From Epilithonimonas sp042695135 (GTDB lineage Bacteria; Bacteroidota; Bacteroidia; Flavobacteriales; Weeksellaceae), in contig NZ_CP170547.1 in NCBI RefSeq assembly GCF_042695135.1, positions 2,852,001 to 2,916,000 on the forward strand: a stretch of 64,000 nt of DNA, given 5' to 3'. A program made the translations under genes and the position numbers. Shown here one piece after another: positions 30,909-40,355 of the stretch (position 1 is its first letter; each line of letters begins with the position of its first letter). Under the pieces are notes generated by a model, which made no database searches, was not told where the DNA came from, and saw only the letters and a list, made by a program, of their open reading frames with translations.

Positions 30909-32219
30909 ATGAAAAATATATATCTCATTACCAAAAGAGAATTTCTGACGCAGGTCAAGAAGAAATCTTTTATTATTCTCACGGTTCTTGCACCACTTCT
31001 GATGGTTGGATTCGGGGTTTTGATTGGTTTTATGTTTAAAGCCAACGAAGCGGAATATCATTTTGATGTCGTGGACAAAAGCGGACTTTTCGCCGGTCAA
31101 TTAAAATCTACAAAAGAAATCACTTACACTTTTGTTCCTGCTAATACGGAAAATGCATTAGTCAAAAACCTGAAGGATCTCAAAGGAACTGACGGTTTGC
31201 TCATCATCCCGGAACTGAAAGACACTAATTTTGATGCGTTGGAAAGTGGTACAAAACTGTTGACCAACAAGAAAATCGGAATGGATACTAAAACCTATGT
31301 TTCTGCTGACCTGAGCAACGTTCTGAAAAAAGAAAAAATCAAACAGCTGGGAATCAAAGAAGACAGGATCATCAATCTTGATAAAAATTTCAAGCTTATT
31401 TCTCAAAATATAACGGAAAGCGACAAACCGGAAAGTGACCTTGCTTTTGGAATCAAGACGATATTAAGTTTTGGGTTGATGTATGTTGTTTTTATGTTCA
31501 TCATCATCTACGGTGTCCGGGTGATGAGAAGCGTTTTGGAAGAGAAAAACAACCGTGTGGTGGAGATTATCATTTCTTCTGTAAAGCCATTTGAGTTGAT
31601 GATGGGTAAAATCCTGGGAGTGACTTTGGTTGCGCTGACACAATTTACGGTTTGGATTGCGATGACTGTAACAGCAGCACTTTTCCTTAATACAGGATTC
31701 TCTGCGATGCAGAAAAACATTCCCGCAGGACAGGAGGAAATGATAAAAAATCTGGATATTCAGCAGATTGCGACGGAAGCGTCTCACATCCTTCTGGATA
31801 TGAATTTTGTTGGTATAATTGCTGTTTTTGTATTTTTCTTTTTGTTCGGTTATATCTTTTACAGCTCGATGTACGCAGCGATTGGAAGTGCGGTTGATAA
31901 CGAAACGGAGACACAGCAATTCACCTTGTTTGCAATTGTTCCGCTGATGTTAGGGCTTTACGGAAGTTTCACCATTATGAATAATCCGGATGGACCGATG
32001 GCTTTTTGGTTATCAATAATTCCATTCACTTCTCCTGTTGCGATGATTGCAAGGATTCCGTTTGGTGTTCCGCTTTGGCAGATTTTATTATCAATATTTC
32101 TCTTGATTGCTTCTACTCTACTGATGGTTTACGTTGCAGCAAAAATCTACAGAGTTGGAATTTTAATGTATGGAAATAAAGCAACTTTGAAGGAAATCTG
32201 GAAGTGGATCAGGAGCTGA
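30909..32219 (+). CDS. ABC-2 type permease (NatB-like)
   Basis: 436 residues. One N-terminal helix (SFIILTVLAPLLMVGFGVLI), a large extracytoplasmic domain (about 50-175), then five or six helices, with VMRSVLEEKNNRVVEIIISSVKPFELMMGKILG, the conserved ABC-2 cytoplasmic loop, between the first two. It resembles NatB/YhaP-type permeases that work with NatA ATPases for Na+ or drug export; the substrate is unproven. The partner ATPase gene upstream is frameshifted, so the transporter works only if that defect is an artefact or is suppressed. Confidence 0.87.
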   Translation: MKNIYLITKREFLTQVKKKSFIILTVLAPLLMVGFGVLIGFMFKANEAEYHFDVVDKSGLFAGQLKSTKEITYTFVPANTENALVKNLKDLKGTDGLLIIPELKDTNFDALESGTKLLTNKKIGMDTKTYVSADLSNVLKKEKIKQLGIKEDRIINLDKNFKLISQNITESDKPESDLAFGIKTILSFGLMYVVFMFIIIYGVRVMRSVLEEKNNRVVEIIISSVKPFELMMGKILGVTLVALTQFTVWIAMTVTAALFLNTGFSAMQKNIPAGQEEMIKNLDIQQIATEASHILLDMNFVGIIAVFVFFFLFGYIFYSSMYAAIGSAVDNETETQQFTLFAIVPLMLGLYGSFTIMNNPDGPMAFWLSIIPFTSPVAMIARIPFGVPLWQILLSIFLLIASTLLMVYVAAKIYRVGILMYGNKATLKEIWKWIRS

Positions 32220-32266
32220 TTCTGTTATTAAATTAATTTTCATTTTATTTGTGGAAAATTAATACC

Positions 32267-32734
32267 GTGAAAAAACTAATTCTAATTGCTTTGGCTTCAT
32301 TATCTATTATTGCTTGTAGAAAAGATGATGATAATGAAAAATCGGAACCTTTAATCGTTGGAACCTGGAAAACTACTGATTACATTGCTATTTCTGGAAA
32401 AGATGGTTCAATTATCTTTTCAAATACAATTCCGGAAACAGATTGTATTAGAAAATCCAAGTATACTTATAAAACCAATGGGAAATTTGTTGCAGAATAT
32501 TTTCTCAATATTCAGACTGGGCAGTGTGGAAATGTTGGTTTTCCTGAAGAGATGGATTATATTTATAATGAATCTGCAAAAACCATTTCTTACAAAATTG
32601 ACGGTATAACCCAGGATTTAATCAATGTATACTCATTATCAAAAACTGAGATGCAAATCCTGGTAAGTGATAATATGGATCAAAACTCAGATGGAATTCC
32701 AGATAGAATCCTTAAAATCTATATTAAACAATAA
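32267..32734 (+). CDS. lipocalin-like lipoprotein
   Basis: 155 residues from a GTG (VKKLILIALASLSIIAC). The frame is open to a TTG at 32249, but the GTG gives the standard lipoprotein signal, with Cys17 of the lipobox. The mature part starts with acidic residues (RKDDDNEKSEP) and then LIVGTWKTTDYIAI, the opening strand of lipocalin-like domains found in many flavobacterial lipoproteins. DQNSDGIPDRILKIYI near the C-terminus resembles a calcium-binding D-x-[DN]-x-DG loop. The ligand is unknown. A weak terminator follows. Confidence 0.75.
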   Translation: MKKLILIALASLSIIACRKDDDNEKSEPLIVGTWKTTDYIAISGKDGSIIFSNTIPETDCIRKSKYTYKTNGKFVAEYFLNIQTGQCGNVGFPEEMDYIYNESAKTISYKIDGITQDLINVYSLSKTEMQILVSDNMDQNSDGIPDRILKIYIKQ

Positions 32735-32736
32735 AA

Positions 32737-32770
32737 AACTTCTGAGAAATTTCTGGGGAGTTTTTTTATT
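32737..32770 (+). terminator. terminator of the lipocalin-like gene
   Basis: AAAACTTCT pairs loosely with GGAGTTTT across GAGAAATTTCT, followed by a T-run. Confidence 0.6.
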
Positions 32771-32893
32771 TTGATATTCCAAAAATGAACCTTTCATTAA
32801 TTTAAAATATAAATTTCCTCAATTGCATTTTTTTCAATAGATTAGTCGAATTAAAAAACAAACCATAACAAAAAACATTAAACAAATTAATTC

Positions 32894-33631
32894 ATGAAAC
32901 ACTTAAAACATTTTTTAGCAATTATTTTACTCTTCAGTCTTTCGACTAAGGTTTTTTCTCAGGAAAAAAAGGTTGCAGTAGTCACTTTTTACACGGATAA
33001 AATGATTGATTATACAGATCTCGGCATCGGTGGCGAAGAAATCATAAACAGCATCCTGAATTTGAGAGATAATCCAAAATTCAACCTGACTCCTATTATG
33101 GAAAAATACCACACTGCTTTTTTTAATGATTACGCAGCGAAATTCCCTTTCAAACTACTACCGGAAGATGTTGTAACCTCTAACAAACAGTACCAGGATT
33201 TTGTTCCTTCATATAATAAAAGTGATGATGCATTAAAAAATATGATCGTTTATCCAAATTACAAATATATCTACGAAGGTTTCAACGGAAAAACGAATGA
33301 AGCTGGTATGGCAAACATTTTCAAAGACCAGGCGGATGGCGTTTTGTTTACCCAGATTCATTTTGCATTGGAAAAAGGATTTGGTATTGGCGGAACGGCA
33401 ACCGTTAAAATGAAAGCTTACGCAAGAATCGCTTTATACGACAAGAATGGAAACAAAGTTTTTGTCATTAACGAAGGGGCAAACTCTAAAAAAACAGGCG
33501 TAATGGTTCGTGGGATTCCTGTATTGTCTCCAGACAAAATCCTTCCGATGTGTGAAAGTGCTTTAGAAGAACTGCTAAAAGATCTGGATGATAATCTTCC
33601 TAAAATCATCAAGAAATCTGCAAAATTATAA
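32894..33631 (+). CDS. secreted protein of unknown function
   Basis: 245 residues with signal peptide MKHLKHFLAIILLFSLSTKVFSQ. The mature protein begins EKKVAVVTFYTDKMIDYTDLG; other notable segments are YNKSDDALKNMIVYPNYKYIYEGF and a central DQADGVLFTQIHFALEKGFGIGGTATVKMKAYARI. The order (an N-terminal alpha/beta start, a YxxI motif, then a beta-rich ADGV...V.M.A.A.I block) suggests a conserved periplasmic domain, but I do not recognise the family. Monocistronic; it converges on the helicase gene at a shared terminator. Confidence 0.7.
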   Translation: MKHLKHFLAIILLFSLSTKVFSQEKKVAVVTFYTDKMIDYTDLGIGGEEIINSILNLRDNPKFNLTPIMEKYHTAFFNDYAAKFPFKLLPEDVVTSNKQYQDFVPSYNKSDDALKNMIVYPNYKYIYEGFNGKTNEAGMANIFKDQADGVLFTQIHFALEKGFGIGGTATVKMKAYARIALYDKNGNKVFVINEGANSKKTGVMVRGIPVLSPDKILPMCESALEELLKDLDDNLPKIIKKSAKL

Positions 33632-33638
33632 CAACAAA

Positions 33639-33670
33639 AAATCCTCAGAAAATATTCTGAGGATTTTTTT
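33639..33670. terminator. bidirectional terminator
   Basis: AAATCCTCAGAA at 33639 pairs with TTCTGAGGATTT ending at 33666; A-run before, T-run after. Confidence 0.88.
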
Positions 33671-35018
33671 ATTTTTTTCTCTTAGCGATTGACTTTGCTT
33701 TTTGCTGAGCTCTGTTGGCTCCAAATTTTTTCGGTGCTTTTCTTTTACTTGGACCGCCCATATTGACTTTCTTATTCTTGTCTTTTTTCTCGTGGAAGGC
33801 AGAATCGCCTTCATTCAGTTTGGCGGTGGTCAAAAACTTCATTTTAACCTCTTCCTGCTCTGATGAGATCTTCACTTTGGAAACAGTAACCACTTCCGGA
33901 AATTCGGTTTTCGTGATTTCTTTGTCCATCAAAAGCTCGATGTCCAAAAGCTGAGCTTCTTCTTTTTTGGTGAAGAAACTGATGGATATCCCTTCTTTAT
34001 CCGCTCTACCTGTCCTACCAATTCTGTGAATATACTGTTCCGGAACTTCAGGAATTTCAAAGTTGAAAACGTGCGAAATATCCGGAATATCAAGCCCTCT
34101 CGCCATTATATCCGTCGTGATCACGCCACGTAATTCTTCATTGGTGAATTCCTGCATCACTCTGAGACGGAAATTCTGAGATTTGTTTGAGTGGATCACC
34201 CCAAATTGGTCTGGAAATTCAACATTCAGTTTTTCGAAGATCAGATCGGCGTGTTTTTTATTATTGGCAAAAATTAGAATTTTTTCTAAATCTGTTTCAG
34301 TTTTAAGAAGATGAATTAATAAATTCAGTTTGGTGTTGAAATTTTCAACCGGAACTGCAGACTGTGCAATTTTTTCCAAAGGCGTTCCGGATCTTGCCAA
34401 TGAAATTTCAATCGGCCCTGCAAAATATTCGTTCAGTAAAGCATCTACAGCATCTGTCATCGTTGCAGAAAAAAGAATATTCTGTCTTTTTTCTTTCATC
34501 ATTTCGAAGATGTGCGTCAGCTGTGGACGGAATCCCAGATTCAGCATTTCGTCAAACTCATCGATGATCAGTTTTCCGACTTCTTTTAAAGAAATTGCAT
34601 TATCAATTGCCAAATCCATTACTCTACCTGGCGTTCCGACCAGAATATCACAGCCGTCTTTGAAGAGTAATTTCTGCGTATTAATATTTTTCCCACCATA
34701 GATTCCGATAACTCTTGCTGTAAGATTTTCCGTCATTTTTGTAATCACTTCCGTTACCTGAACTACCAATTCTCTGGTTGGAACCAAAACTAAAACTGTT
34801 GGGTTTCCGGTTTTGTTGTATTTCCAGGTTTTAAGAACGGGAAGCGTGTAAGCCAATGTTTTACCTGTTCCGGTTTGGGCAATTCCCATCACGTCACGTC
34901 CGGAAAGTATCGGCCCAATGCTTTTTTCCTGAATAGGTGTTGGTTCAAAAAGGTTGAGGTCTGCTAAAACATCCAGAATCTTTTCCGGTAAATCGAAGTC
35001 TGCAAAAGTGGTTTTCAT
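33669..35018 (-). CDS. DEAD-box RNA helicase, RhlE-like
   Basis: 449 residues. Q motif FADFDLPEKILDVLADLNLFEPTPIQ, Walker A AQTGTGKT, PTREL, GTPGR, then DEFD in place of DEAD (LIIDEFDEML), SAT, and motif VI HRIGRTGR. The C-terminal 70 residues are basic (GGPSKRKAPKKFGANRAQQK) and likely bind RNA. Such helicases act in ribosome assembly, RNA turnover and cold growth. The Ala-to-Phe change in motif II is conservative in position and seen in other DEAD-box relatives; function is expected. It has a TATCTTTG promoter site. Confidence 0.9.
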   Translation of the reverse strand: MKTTFADFDLPEKILDVLADLNLFEPTPIQEKSIGPILSGRDVMGIAQTGTGKTLAYTLPVLKTWKYNKTGNPTVLVLVPTRELVVQVTEVITKMTENLTARVIGIYGGKNINTQKLLFKDGCDILVGTPGRVMDLAIDNAISLKEVGKLIIDEFDEMLNLGFRPQLTHIFEMMKEKRQNILFSATMTDAVDALLNEYFAGPIEISLARSGTPLEKIAQSAVPVENFNTKLNLLIHLLKTETDLEKILIFANNKKHADLIFEKLNVEFPDQFGVIHSNKSQNFRLRVMQEFTNEELRGVITTDIMARGLDIPDISHVFNFEIPEVPEQYIHRIGRTGRADKEGISISFFTKKEEAQLLDIELLMDKEITKTEFPEVVTVSKVKISSEQEEVKMKFLTTAKLNEGDSAFHEKKDKNKKVNMGGPSKRKAPKKFGANRAQQKAKSIAKRKK

Positions 35019-35326
35019 CTGAATTTATTTTTTTTAAGATCAGATGGTGCATCCATAATTGTCTTGCTATTTGAAATAGACATTTTTGAAGATGGATGGT
35101 TCATCTGGTAAAATTTATTTTTAAAGTGGTCAAAGGAAACTTAGAAAGTTGAATTTCTTTTCGGTTTCAATCGGCAAAGATACAGATTTTGAAATCAAGA
35201 GAAATTTTGGACTATGAAATATAAATAATTACAATTATTTTGACGCAGATTTTAAAGATTTAAGCAGATTTTTTTAACACAATAATTTGCAAAATTTCTT
35301 AATCTATGAGAAAATTTTTAAGCTTT
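35019..35326. other. 308-bp region between helicase and sensor kinase genes
   Basis: It holds the helicase promoter site and long leader, and a partial family B repeat (ACGCAGATTTTAAAG at 35243). No ORF recognised. Confidence 0.55.
35175..35182 (-). promoter_or_regulatory. promoter -7 site, TATCTTTG
   Basis: TAnnTTTG match on the minus strand, 156 bp before the helicase ATG, giving a long 5' leader typical of cold-induced helicase genes. Confidence 0.45.
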
Positions 35327-36496
35327 TTACAACCTCTGGTCTTCCTTCAAAATAATCCTGAAAGTCGTTCCTTTTCCAACTTCTGACTGTGCAATCCTAA
35401 CCTCGCCTTTATGGTATTCTGTCACGACTCTTTTTGTTAAAGATAATCCTAATCCCCAACCTCTTTTTTTGGTAGAAAATCCAGGTTTAAAGGCATTTCG
35501 GACTTGTTGTTTTGTCATTCCGCTTCCAGTATCGGTGACATCAATATAGACATTTTTATTCTTTTTATAAAGTGAAAGTTCAAGCTTCCCTTCACCTTTC
35601 ATGGCGTCCACAGCATTTTTAATTAAGTTTTCGATGACCCAGCTCATCAGGATTCTACTGTGTGGAATCAAAACCGGTTCGTAAGTTTTTCTTAAGGTGA
35701 ATTCGACTTTGGTTGAAATCCTTGATTTTAAATAATCAAAATTCTGCTGAACGGTTTCATTGATATCAAGATCATTCAGCGCAGGAATCGATCCTATTTT
35801 TGAGAATCTTTCGGAAATGGTTTTCAGTCGGTCAACATCTTTCTCGAGTTCTTTTACACCCAAGCCATTTTCGTCTTCCAGCTTCATAATCTCGACCCAG
35901 CCAATCATTGATGACAATGGTGTTCCGATCTGATGGGCCGTTTCTTTCGCTAAACCAGCCCACACAAAACCTTCGTCAGTTTTTTTCAGCGTTCTTAGAA
36001 ACCAAAAAGAAAAGATCAGATAAGCACCTATGAATAAAGCAATTACATAAGGATAAAACCTAAAATAATTGAGCAGATCCGAGTTGTCATAATAGATATA
36101 TTGGTTTTGTCCCGATGGTAATTCTACGATAAACGGCTCGTAAGAATTTTCCATTTTCCGGATCAGATTTTTCAGTTTCACAGGATTCTGTTCGATATGT
36201 TCCGGAACATTAGCCTGGAAAATCGGGGCTTTATTTTTATCTGTCACCACAATAGGAAGATTCGTATTGTCCTGCATTACAGCAAGATACAACTCCTGAA
36301 TTTTGGGATCAGCAGAAATTTCGTCATCAGTATAAGCTTTGAGAGCGGTTGCAATCAACTCTACTTTTTTGATTTCCTGCTTCCTCAACTGGTCAATCAG
36401 GATAAATGAAGAAATTGCAATTCCAAAGACAATAGCCGTGAGTATAAAATATACCACCCAGCTGTTGATCCTTTTCAGAAAATTAAAACCTTTCAT
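35327..36496 (-). CDS. membrane sensor histidine kinase
   Basis: 389 residues. Two transmembrane helices (about 13-35 and 148-170) flank a periplasmic domain of about 110 residues. H-box AKETAHQIGTPLSSMIGWVE, N-box NLIKNAVDAM, G1 DTGSGM, and a GWGLGLSLTKRVV G2 box. It is not LytS-type but classical HisKA/HATPase_c. No response regulator lies beside it, so it is an orphan in this window. The signal is unknown. It begins 116 bp from a divergent epimerase-like gene. Confidence 0.88.
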   Translation of the reverse strand: MKGFNFLKRINSWVVYFILTAIVFGIAISSFILIDQLRKQEIKKVELIATALKAYTDDEISADPKIQELYLAVMQDNTNLPIVVTDKNKAPIFQANVPEHIEQNPVKLKNLIRKMENSYEPFIVELPSGQNQYIYYDNSDLLNYFRFYPYVIALFIGAYLIFSFWFLRTLKKTDEGFVWAGLAKETAHQIGTPLSSMIGWVEIMKLEDENGLGVKELEKDVDRLKTISERFSKIGSIPALNDLDINETVQQNFDYLKSRISTKVEFTLRKTYEPVLIPHSRILMSWVIENLIKNAVDAMKGEGKLELSLYKKNKNVYIDVTDTGSGMTKQQVRNAFKPGFSTKKRGWGLGLSLTKRVVTEYHKGEVRIAQSEVGKGTTFRIILKEDQRL

Positions 36497-36611
36497 TAAT
36501 GCTTATAAAACGGCAATTTAGGAAAATATTGTGTATAAAAAAATGTTCATTTTTCCTGTAAAAATTTCACCGGTGTAAAAGCTTTTGTAATTTTAGCACA
36601 AATTATAATTA

Positions 36612-37478
36612 ATGATTATCTTAGAAAATAACTTCTTAAAAGCAACTTTCAAAGAACTTGGAGCAGAACTCGTTTCGCTTATCAATATCAAAACCGGAAA
36701 AGAGATCATCTGGGAAGGAAATCCAGATTTTTGGAGCGGACAAAGTCCAGTACTTTTCCCAACGGTTGGCGCTTTGAAAGATGACAAATATATGTTCGAA
36801 GGCGAAACTTACGAAATGCCAAGACACGGCTTTGCCAGAAGAACGTTTTTCGAAGTGAAAAGTTCTTCTGAATCTGAAGTAGTTTTTAAGTTAAATTCGG
36901 ATGAAGAAACTTTGAGATTTTATCCTTTCGAATTCAGTTTGGAAATCACATACACTTTGACTGAAAATAAACTAACCGTTTTCTACAAAGTAAAAAATAA
37001 GTCCCAAAAAGAAATGTATTTCTCATTAGGTGCACATCCTGGATTTGCAATTGATACAAAAAACGGATTGAAATATAGTGATTATGAGATCACTTTTTCC
37101 GATGATCAACAATTGGAAATTCATCCTTTGATTGATAATCTAATCAGTAAAGAAACCAAAACAATCAATCTTGAGAATAAAACGCTTCCTCTTTCCTATG
37201 AATTATTTTCAAAAGATGCTTTGGTAATGACCAATATGAAAAGTAAAGAACTAATTTTAAGAAATAATCAAAACAATCATAAAGTTATTTTTACTTTTTC
37301 AAATTTCCCTTATTTCGGAATCTGGGCGGCGAAAAATGCGGATTTTGTCTGTCTTGAACCTTGGCAGGGAATTGCGGATCTTGAAGATCATAATCAGGAA
37401 TTGACTGAGAAATTTGGGATTCTGAAATTGGCGAGAAATGAAGAATGGAAAGCGGATTGGGCAGTTGAGATTGAGTAG
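36612..37478 (+). CDS. aldose 1-epimerase family protein (LacX-like)
   Basis: 288 residues. Galactose-mutarotase-fold protein: GAELVSLINIKTGKEIIW, LFPTVGALKDDKYMF, MPRHGFARRTFFEV, SLGAHPGFAI (catalytic His) and CLEPWQGIADLEDH (catalytic Glu). The spacing is that of LacX-type homologues rather than GalM. It probably interconverts sugar anomers or acts on a sugar phosphate. No signal peptide, so cytoplasmic. No sugar catabolic genes lie nearby. It is followed 9 bp later by a lipoprotein gene. Confidence 0.87.
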   Translation: MIILENNFLKATFKELGAELVSLINIKTGKEIIWEGNPDFWSGQSPVLFPTVGALKDDKYMFEGETYEMPRHGFARRTFFEVKSSSESEVVFKLNSDEETLRFYPFEFSLEITYTLTENKLTVFYKVKNKSQKEMYFSLGAHPGFAIDTKNGLKYSDYEITFSDDQQLEIHPLIDNLISKETKTINLENKTLPLSYELFSKDALVMTNMKSKELILRNNQNNHKVIFTFSNFPYFGIWAAKNADFVCLEPWQGIADLEDHNQELTEKFGILKLARNEEWKADWAVEIE

Positions 37479-37487
37479 ATTTTAATT

Positions 37488-38204
37488 ATGAAAGCAAACC
37501 GATTAATCATATCAATATTACTTTCTACTTTTTTGGTAAGTTGTAAATCATCGATTATTAATACTTCAAAAAATTTACCTTTTGGAGGCATAAATGAATC
37601 TATTAATCTCTATGCTTTTGTAGGTGAAAAAATTTCAGTTATTGAATTTGATCCTAATGAAAATCAAGAGAAAAATCAAAAATCTGAAAAAATATTAGAT
37701 GAAGAAACTGGAGATTCTGCAACTGTAGTTTACCAAAGATATATTATGGATAATGCTTTCCGGTGCAAATATAAAATCATCAGAAAACTATTTAATGATA
37801 CTAAAACAGACACGATTGAGTTCTTAGCCTATGACCATTATGGAAATCCTGCATTTGCGGAAAAAGATACTGTCATTTTATATTTATCAAAAAGTATAGA
37901 AGATGGCCATTTTTTTCATCAGAAATATCAATTTGATAATGTTTTCAAAGATGAGAATGGAAATTATTTCAGTTACCCGAAGTTCAATGGAAGCGAAGAT
38001 CAAAGTAATGCAAGTTTAAAAGGTTTTGATGTCAATTTAAAAAATGTAAATTTTGATGTTTCACATTTGAACGATGATGCAAAAAAAATATACTATCCAA
38101 AGGAATTTTATAAGATTGAAAATAATATTGCAACGCCTGTAAAAGGAATTTATTTGTATCAATTAATAATTTATAGATTGAATACGACTTTTAAAGATTT
38201 ATAA
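37488..38204 (+). CDS. lipoprotein of unknown function
   Basis: 238 residues. Lipoprotein signal MKANRLIISILLSTFLVSC (Cys19). The mature sequence is Asn/Lys/Asp-rich: FGGINESINLYAFVGEKIS, then YIMDNAFRCKYKIIRKLF, IEFLAYDHYGNPAFAEKD and DGHFFHQKYQFDNVFKDENG. I recognise no domain. It may share a transcript with the epimerase-like gene (9 bp apart), and ends at a strong bidirectional terminator. Confidence 0.7.
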   Translation: MKANRLIISILLSTFLVSCKSSIINTSKNLPFGGINESINLYAFVGEKISVIEFDPNENQEKNQKSEKILDEETGDSATVVYQRYIMDNAFRCKYKIIRKLFNDTKTDTIEFLAYDHYGNPAFAEKDTVILYLSKSIEDGHFFHQKYQFDNVFKDENGNYFSYPKFNGSEDQSNASLKGFDVNLKNVNFDVSHLNDDAKKIYYPKEFYKIENNIATPVKGIYLYQLIIYRLNTTFKDL

Positions 38205-38224
38205 AATCGTTTTTAATTTAAAAC

Positions 38225-38260
38225 AAAAAAGTGTCAGAGATTTTCTGACACTTTTATTTT
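38225..38260. terminator. bidirectional terminator
   Basis: AAAAGTGTCAGA at 38227 pairs with TCTGACACTTTT ending at 38255; serves the lipoprotein and the S9 peptidase. Confidence 0.9.
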
Positions 38261-38268
38261 AATATATT

Positions 38269-40266
38269 TTACAAAGTCTCCTTCAACCAATCAAAGAATT
38301 CTCGCTGCCAAACCAGACCATTTTGCGGATGAAGCACCCAATGGTTTTCGTTCGGGAAATAAAGGAATTTCGTTTTCAGACCTTTCAGTTTTGCAGCCTG
38401 GAAAGCTTCCTGACCCTGCTCGTAAGGAACTCGGAAATCTATTCCACCCTGGATCACCATAATCGGTTTGTTCCATTTGTCCACAAAATTGCTTGGATTG
38501 AAGTCTGTATAAGCTTTTGGCGTTGGTTTTTGCCAGTAGCTTCCACCTAGATCCCAGTTTGCGAACCAAAGTTCCTCAGTCGTTCCATACCACGATTTCA
38601 TATCAAACAATCCGTCGTGCGCAATGAAGGTTTTGAATCTGTTCTCGTGAACACCAGCTAGCATAAATACGGAATAACCACCGTAACTTGCACCAACAGC
38701 TGCTACTCTGTTTCCATCTACATAAGGTAAAGTTTTCGCAAAATCGGTTGCTGACAAATAATCTTTGATCGGCTGTCCACCCCAGTCACCGCTGATTTGT
38801 TCGTTCCATTTCACGCCCCAGCCTGGCATTCCACGACGATTTGGTGCAACCACAATGTAGCCGTTTGCCGCCATCAGAGCGAAGTTCCATCTTGTGGAGA
38901 AAAACTGCGTCAAACCAGATTGAGGTCCGCCTTGACAATAAACCAAAGTCGGATATTTCTTATTCGGGTCGAAGTTTGGCGGATAATGGAACCAGACGCC
39001 CATTTCTTTTCCGTCCGTTGTTTTGACCATTTTCAGTTCAGATTTTCCTGGCGTTAATTTGGCGTAATTGTCTTTGTTAATGTCCGTGATTTGTTTTAAA
39101 GACGAGTTTTTAAGATCCACTTCAAACAAATCTGCATTGTGATTGATGTCGGTTTTTGTAACCCATAGTTTTCCTTTGTTTTCAAGAACGATTTCATTGA
39201 TATCAAAATCACCTTTTGTGATTTGTTTTACGGTTTTGGATTTAATATCAACAGAAAATAACTGTTTCGTTCCTCGGAAAGCTGATGTAAAATAAATCTG
39301 CTTTGCATCCTGACTCCAAGCCGCATCACCACTTAAACTTTCATCCCAGGCTTTGGTAAGGTTTACTGACGTCATTGCTTTCCAATCCATCACCATAATG
39401 TCGTTTTTATCAGCTTCGTAGCCATCTCTTGCCATAGAGTTCCAAAGCAGAAATTTCCCATCCGGACTGAATTTCGGGTTCACGTCATAACCCATCATTC
39501 CTTCTGTGATATTTTTGGTAACGCCGCTTGCGAGATCATAGCAATAAATATCTGTGTTTGTGCTTTGCGCATATTCTGCCCCGCTTTTCTTTTTGGAAAC
39601 GTATAATAATTGTGAGGAATCTGGACTCCAGACAAAATCTTCTGTGCCACCAAATGGTTTCTGAGGAGAATCGAAAGGTTTTCCTTCCAAAAGATCTTTA
39701 GCTTTATCTGCAGATTCTGAAACCTCAACTGTGAAAACGTGGTTGTAAGAACCTTCATTCCAGGCATCCCAATGGCGGTGATTGAGATCTGTATAAATCT
39801 GAGCCGTCGTTTTTGGAAGGTCTTTGTACTTATCTTTTCCAAGAAGATTCTCGACTTGAACCGCTTTGCTGAAAGCGATTTTTTTACCATCCGGAGAGAT
39901 CACGATATTGTCAACTTCACCAATAGTATAGAAGTCGGTCCAGGTTTTTCCGGAATCTTTTGAAAGGTAAATTTTATTATTTTCTAGGGCATAAATTCCG
40001 TTTTTGTCCCATTGGGTAAGACTTTTTTTACCCAGATCAATTTTGGTTGCTTTTCCGGAAAGATCCAGCCAAAAGGTTTCTGAATTTGACTTTTCGGTTT
40101 TGAGATCGGTTTTGCTGACTTTATAAATCAATGATTGCTGATCCGGAGAAACAGACTGAACGCCAAGCCTATTAAGCGTCCACATCATTTCCGGTGTCAT
40201 GACCTGTTGTGCATTCATCATAAGAGGTAATATTGCTGTTGCAACTATGATATGTTTGATTTTCAT
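38269..40266 (-). CDS. S9 family peptidase (dipeptidyl/acylaminoacyl peptidase type)
   Basis: 665 residues with signal peptide MKIKHIIVATAILPLMMNAQ, so exported. An N-terminal beta-propeller (about 30-390; PDQQSLIYKVS, FSPDGKFLLWNSMARDGYE) is followed by an alpha/beta hydrolase catalytic domain (about 410-665): YCQGGPQSGLTQFFSTRW, the nucleophile elbow GASYGGYSVFML, Asp in IQGGIDFRVPYEQG and His in FPNENHWVLHP. The hydrolase releases dipeptides or acyl amino acids from peptides in the periplasm, in keeping with the protein-degrading habit of these bacteria. Monocistronic. Confidence 0.92.
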   Translation of the reverse strand: MKIKHIIVATAILPLMMNAQQVMTPEMMWTLNRLGVQSVSPDQQSLIYKVSKTDLKTEKSNSETFWLDLSGKATKIDLGKKSLTQWDKNGIYALENNKIYLSKDSGKTWTDFYTIGEVDNIVISPDGKKIAFSKAVQVENLLGKDKYKDLPKTTAQIYTDLNHRHWDAWNEGSYNHVFTVEVSESADKAKDLLEGKPFDSPQKPFGGTEDFVWSPDSSQLLYVSKKKSGAEYAQSTNTDIYCYDLASGVTKNITEGMMGYDVNPKFSPDGKFLLWNSMARDGYEADKNDIMVMDWKAMTSVNLTKAWDESLSGDAAWSQDAKQIYFTSAFRGTKQLFSVDIKSKTVKQITKGDFDINEIVLENKGKLWVTKTDINHNADLFEVDLKNSSLKQITDINKDNYAKLTPGKSELKMVKTTDGKEMGVWFHYPPNFDPNKKYPTLVYCQGGPQSGLTQFFSTRWNFALMAANGYIVVAPNRRGMPGWGVKWNEQISGDWGGQPIKDYLSATDFAKTLPYVDGNRVAAVGASYGGYSVFMLAGVHENRFKTFIAHDGLFDMKSWYGTTEELWFANWDLGGSYWQKPTPKAYTDFNPSNFVDKWNKPIMVIQGGIDFRVPYEQGQEAFQAAKLKGLKTKFLYFPNENHWVLHPQNGLVWQREFFDWLKETL

Positions 40267-40320
40267 CTGTTTATAGTTATAATTTTGAAAAAACTCGGAC
40301 GAAGTTATTAAAATATTATG

Positions 40321-40328
40321 TAAATTTG
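40321..40328 (+). promoter_or_regulatory. promoter -7 site, TAAATTTG
   Basis: TAnnTTTG match 27 bp before the ATG at 40356. Confidence 0.45.
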
Positions 40329-40355
40329 GGTTTAAACAATTAAAACTAATTTTCT

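Noticed and set aside
33669..35018. Inactivated helicase because motif II reads DEFD
   Set aside because: All other helicase motifs are intact and the Asp/Glu residues that bind Mg-ATP are kept, so loss of function is not supported.
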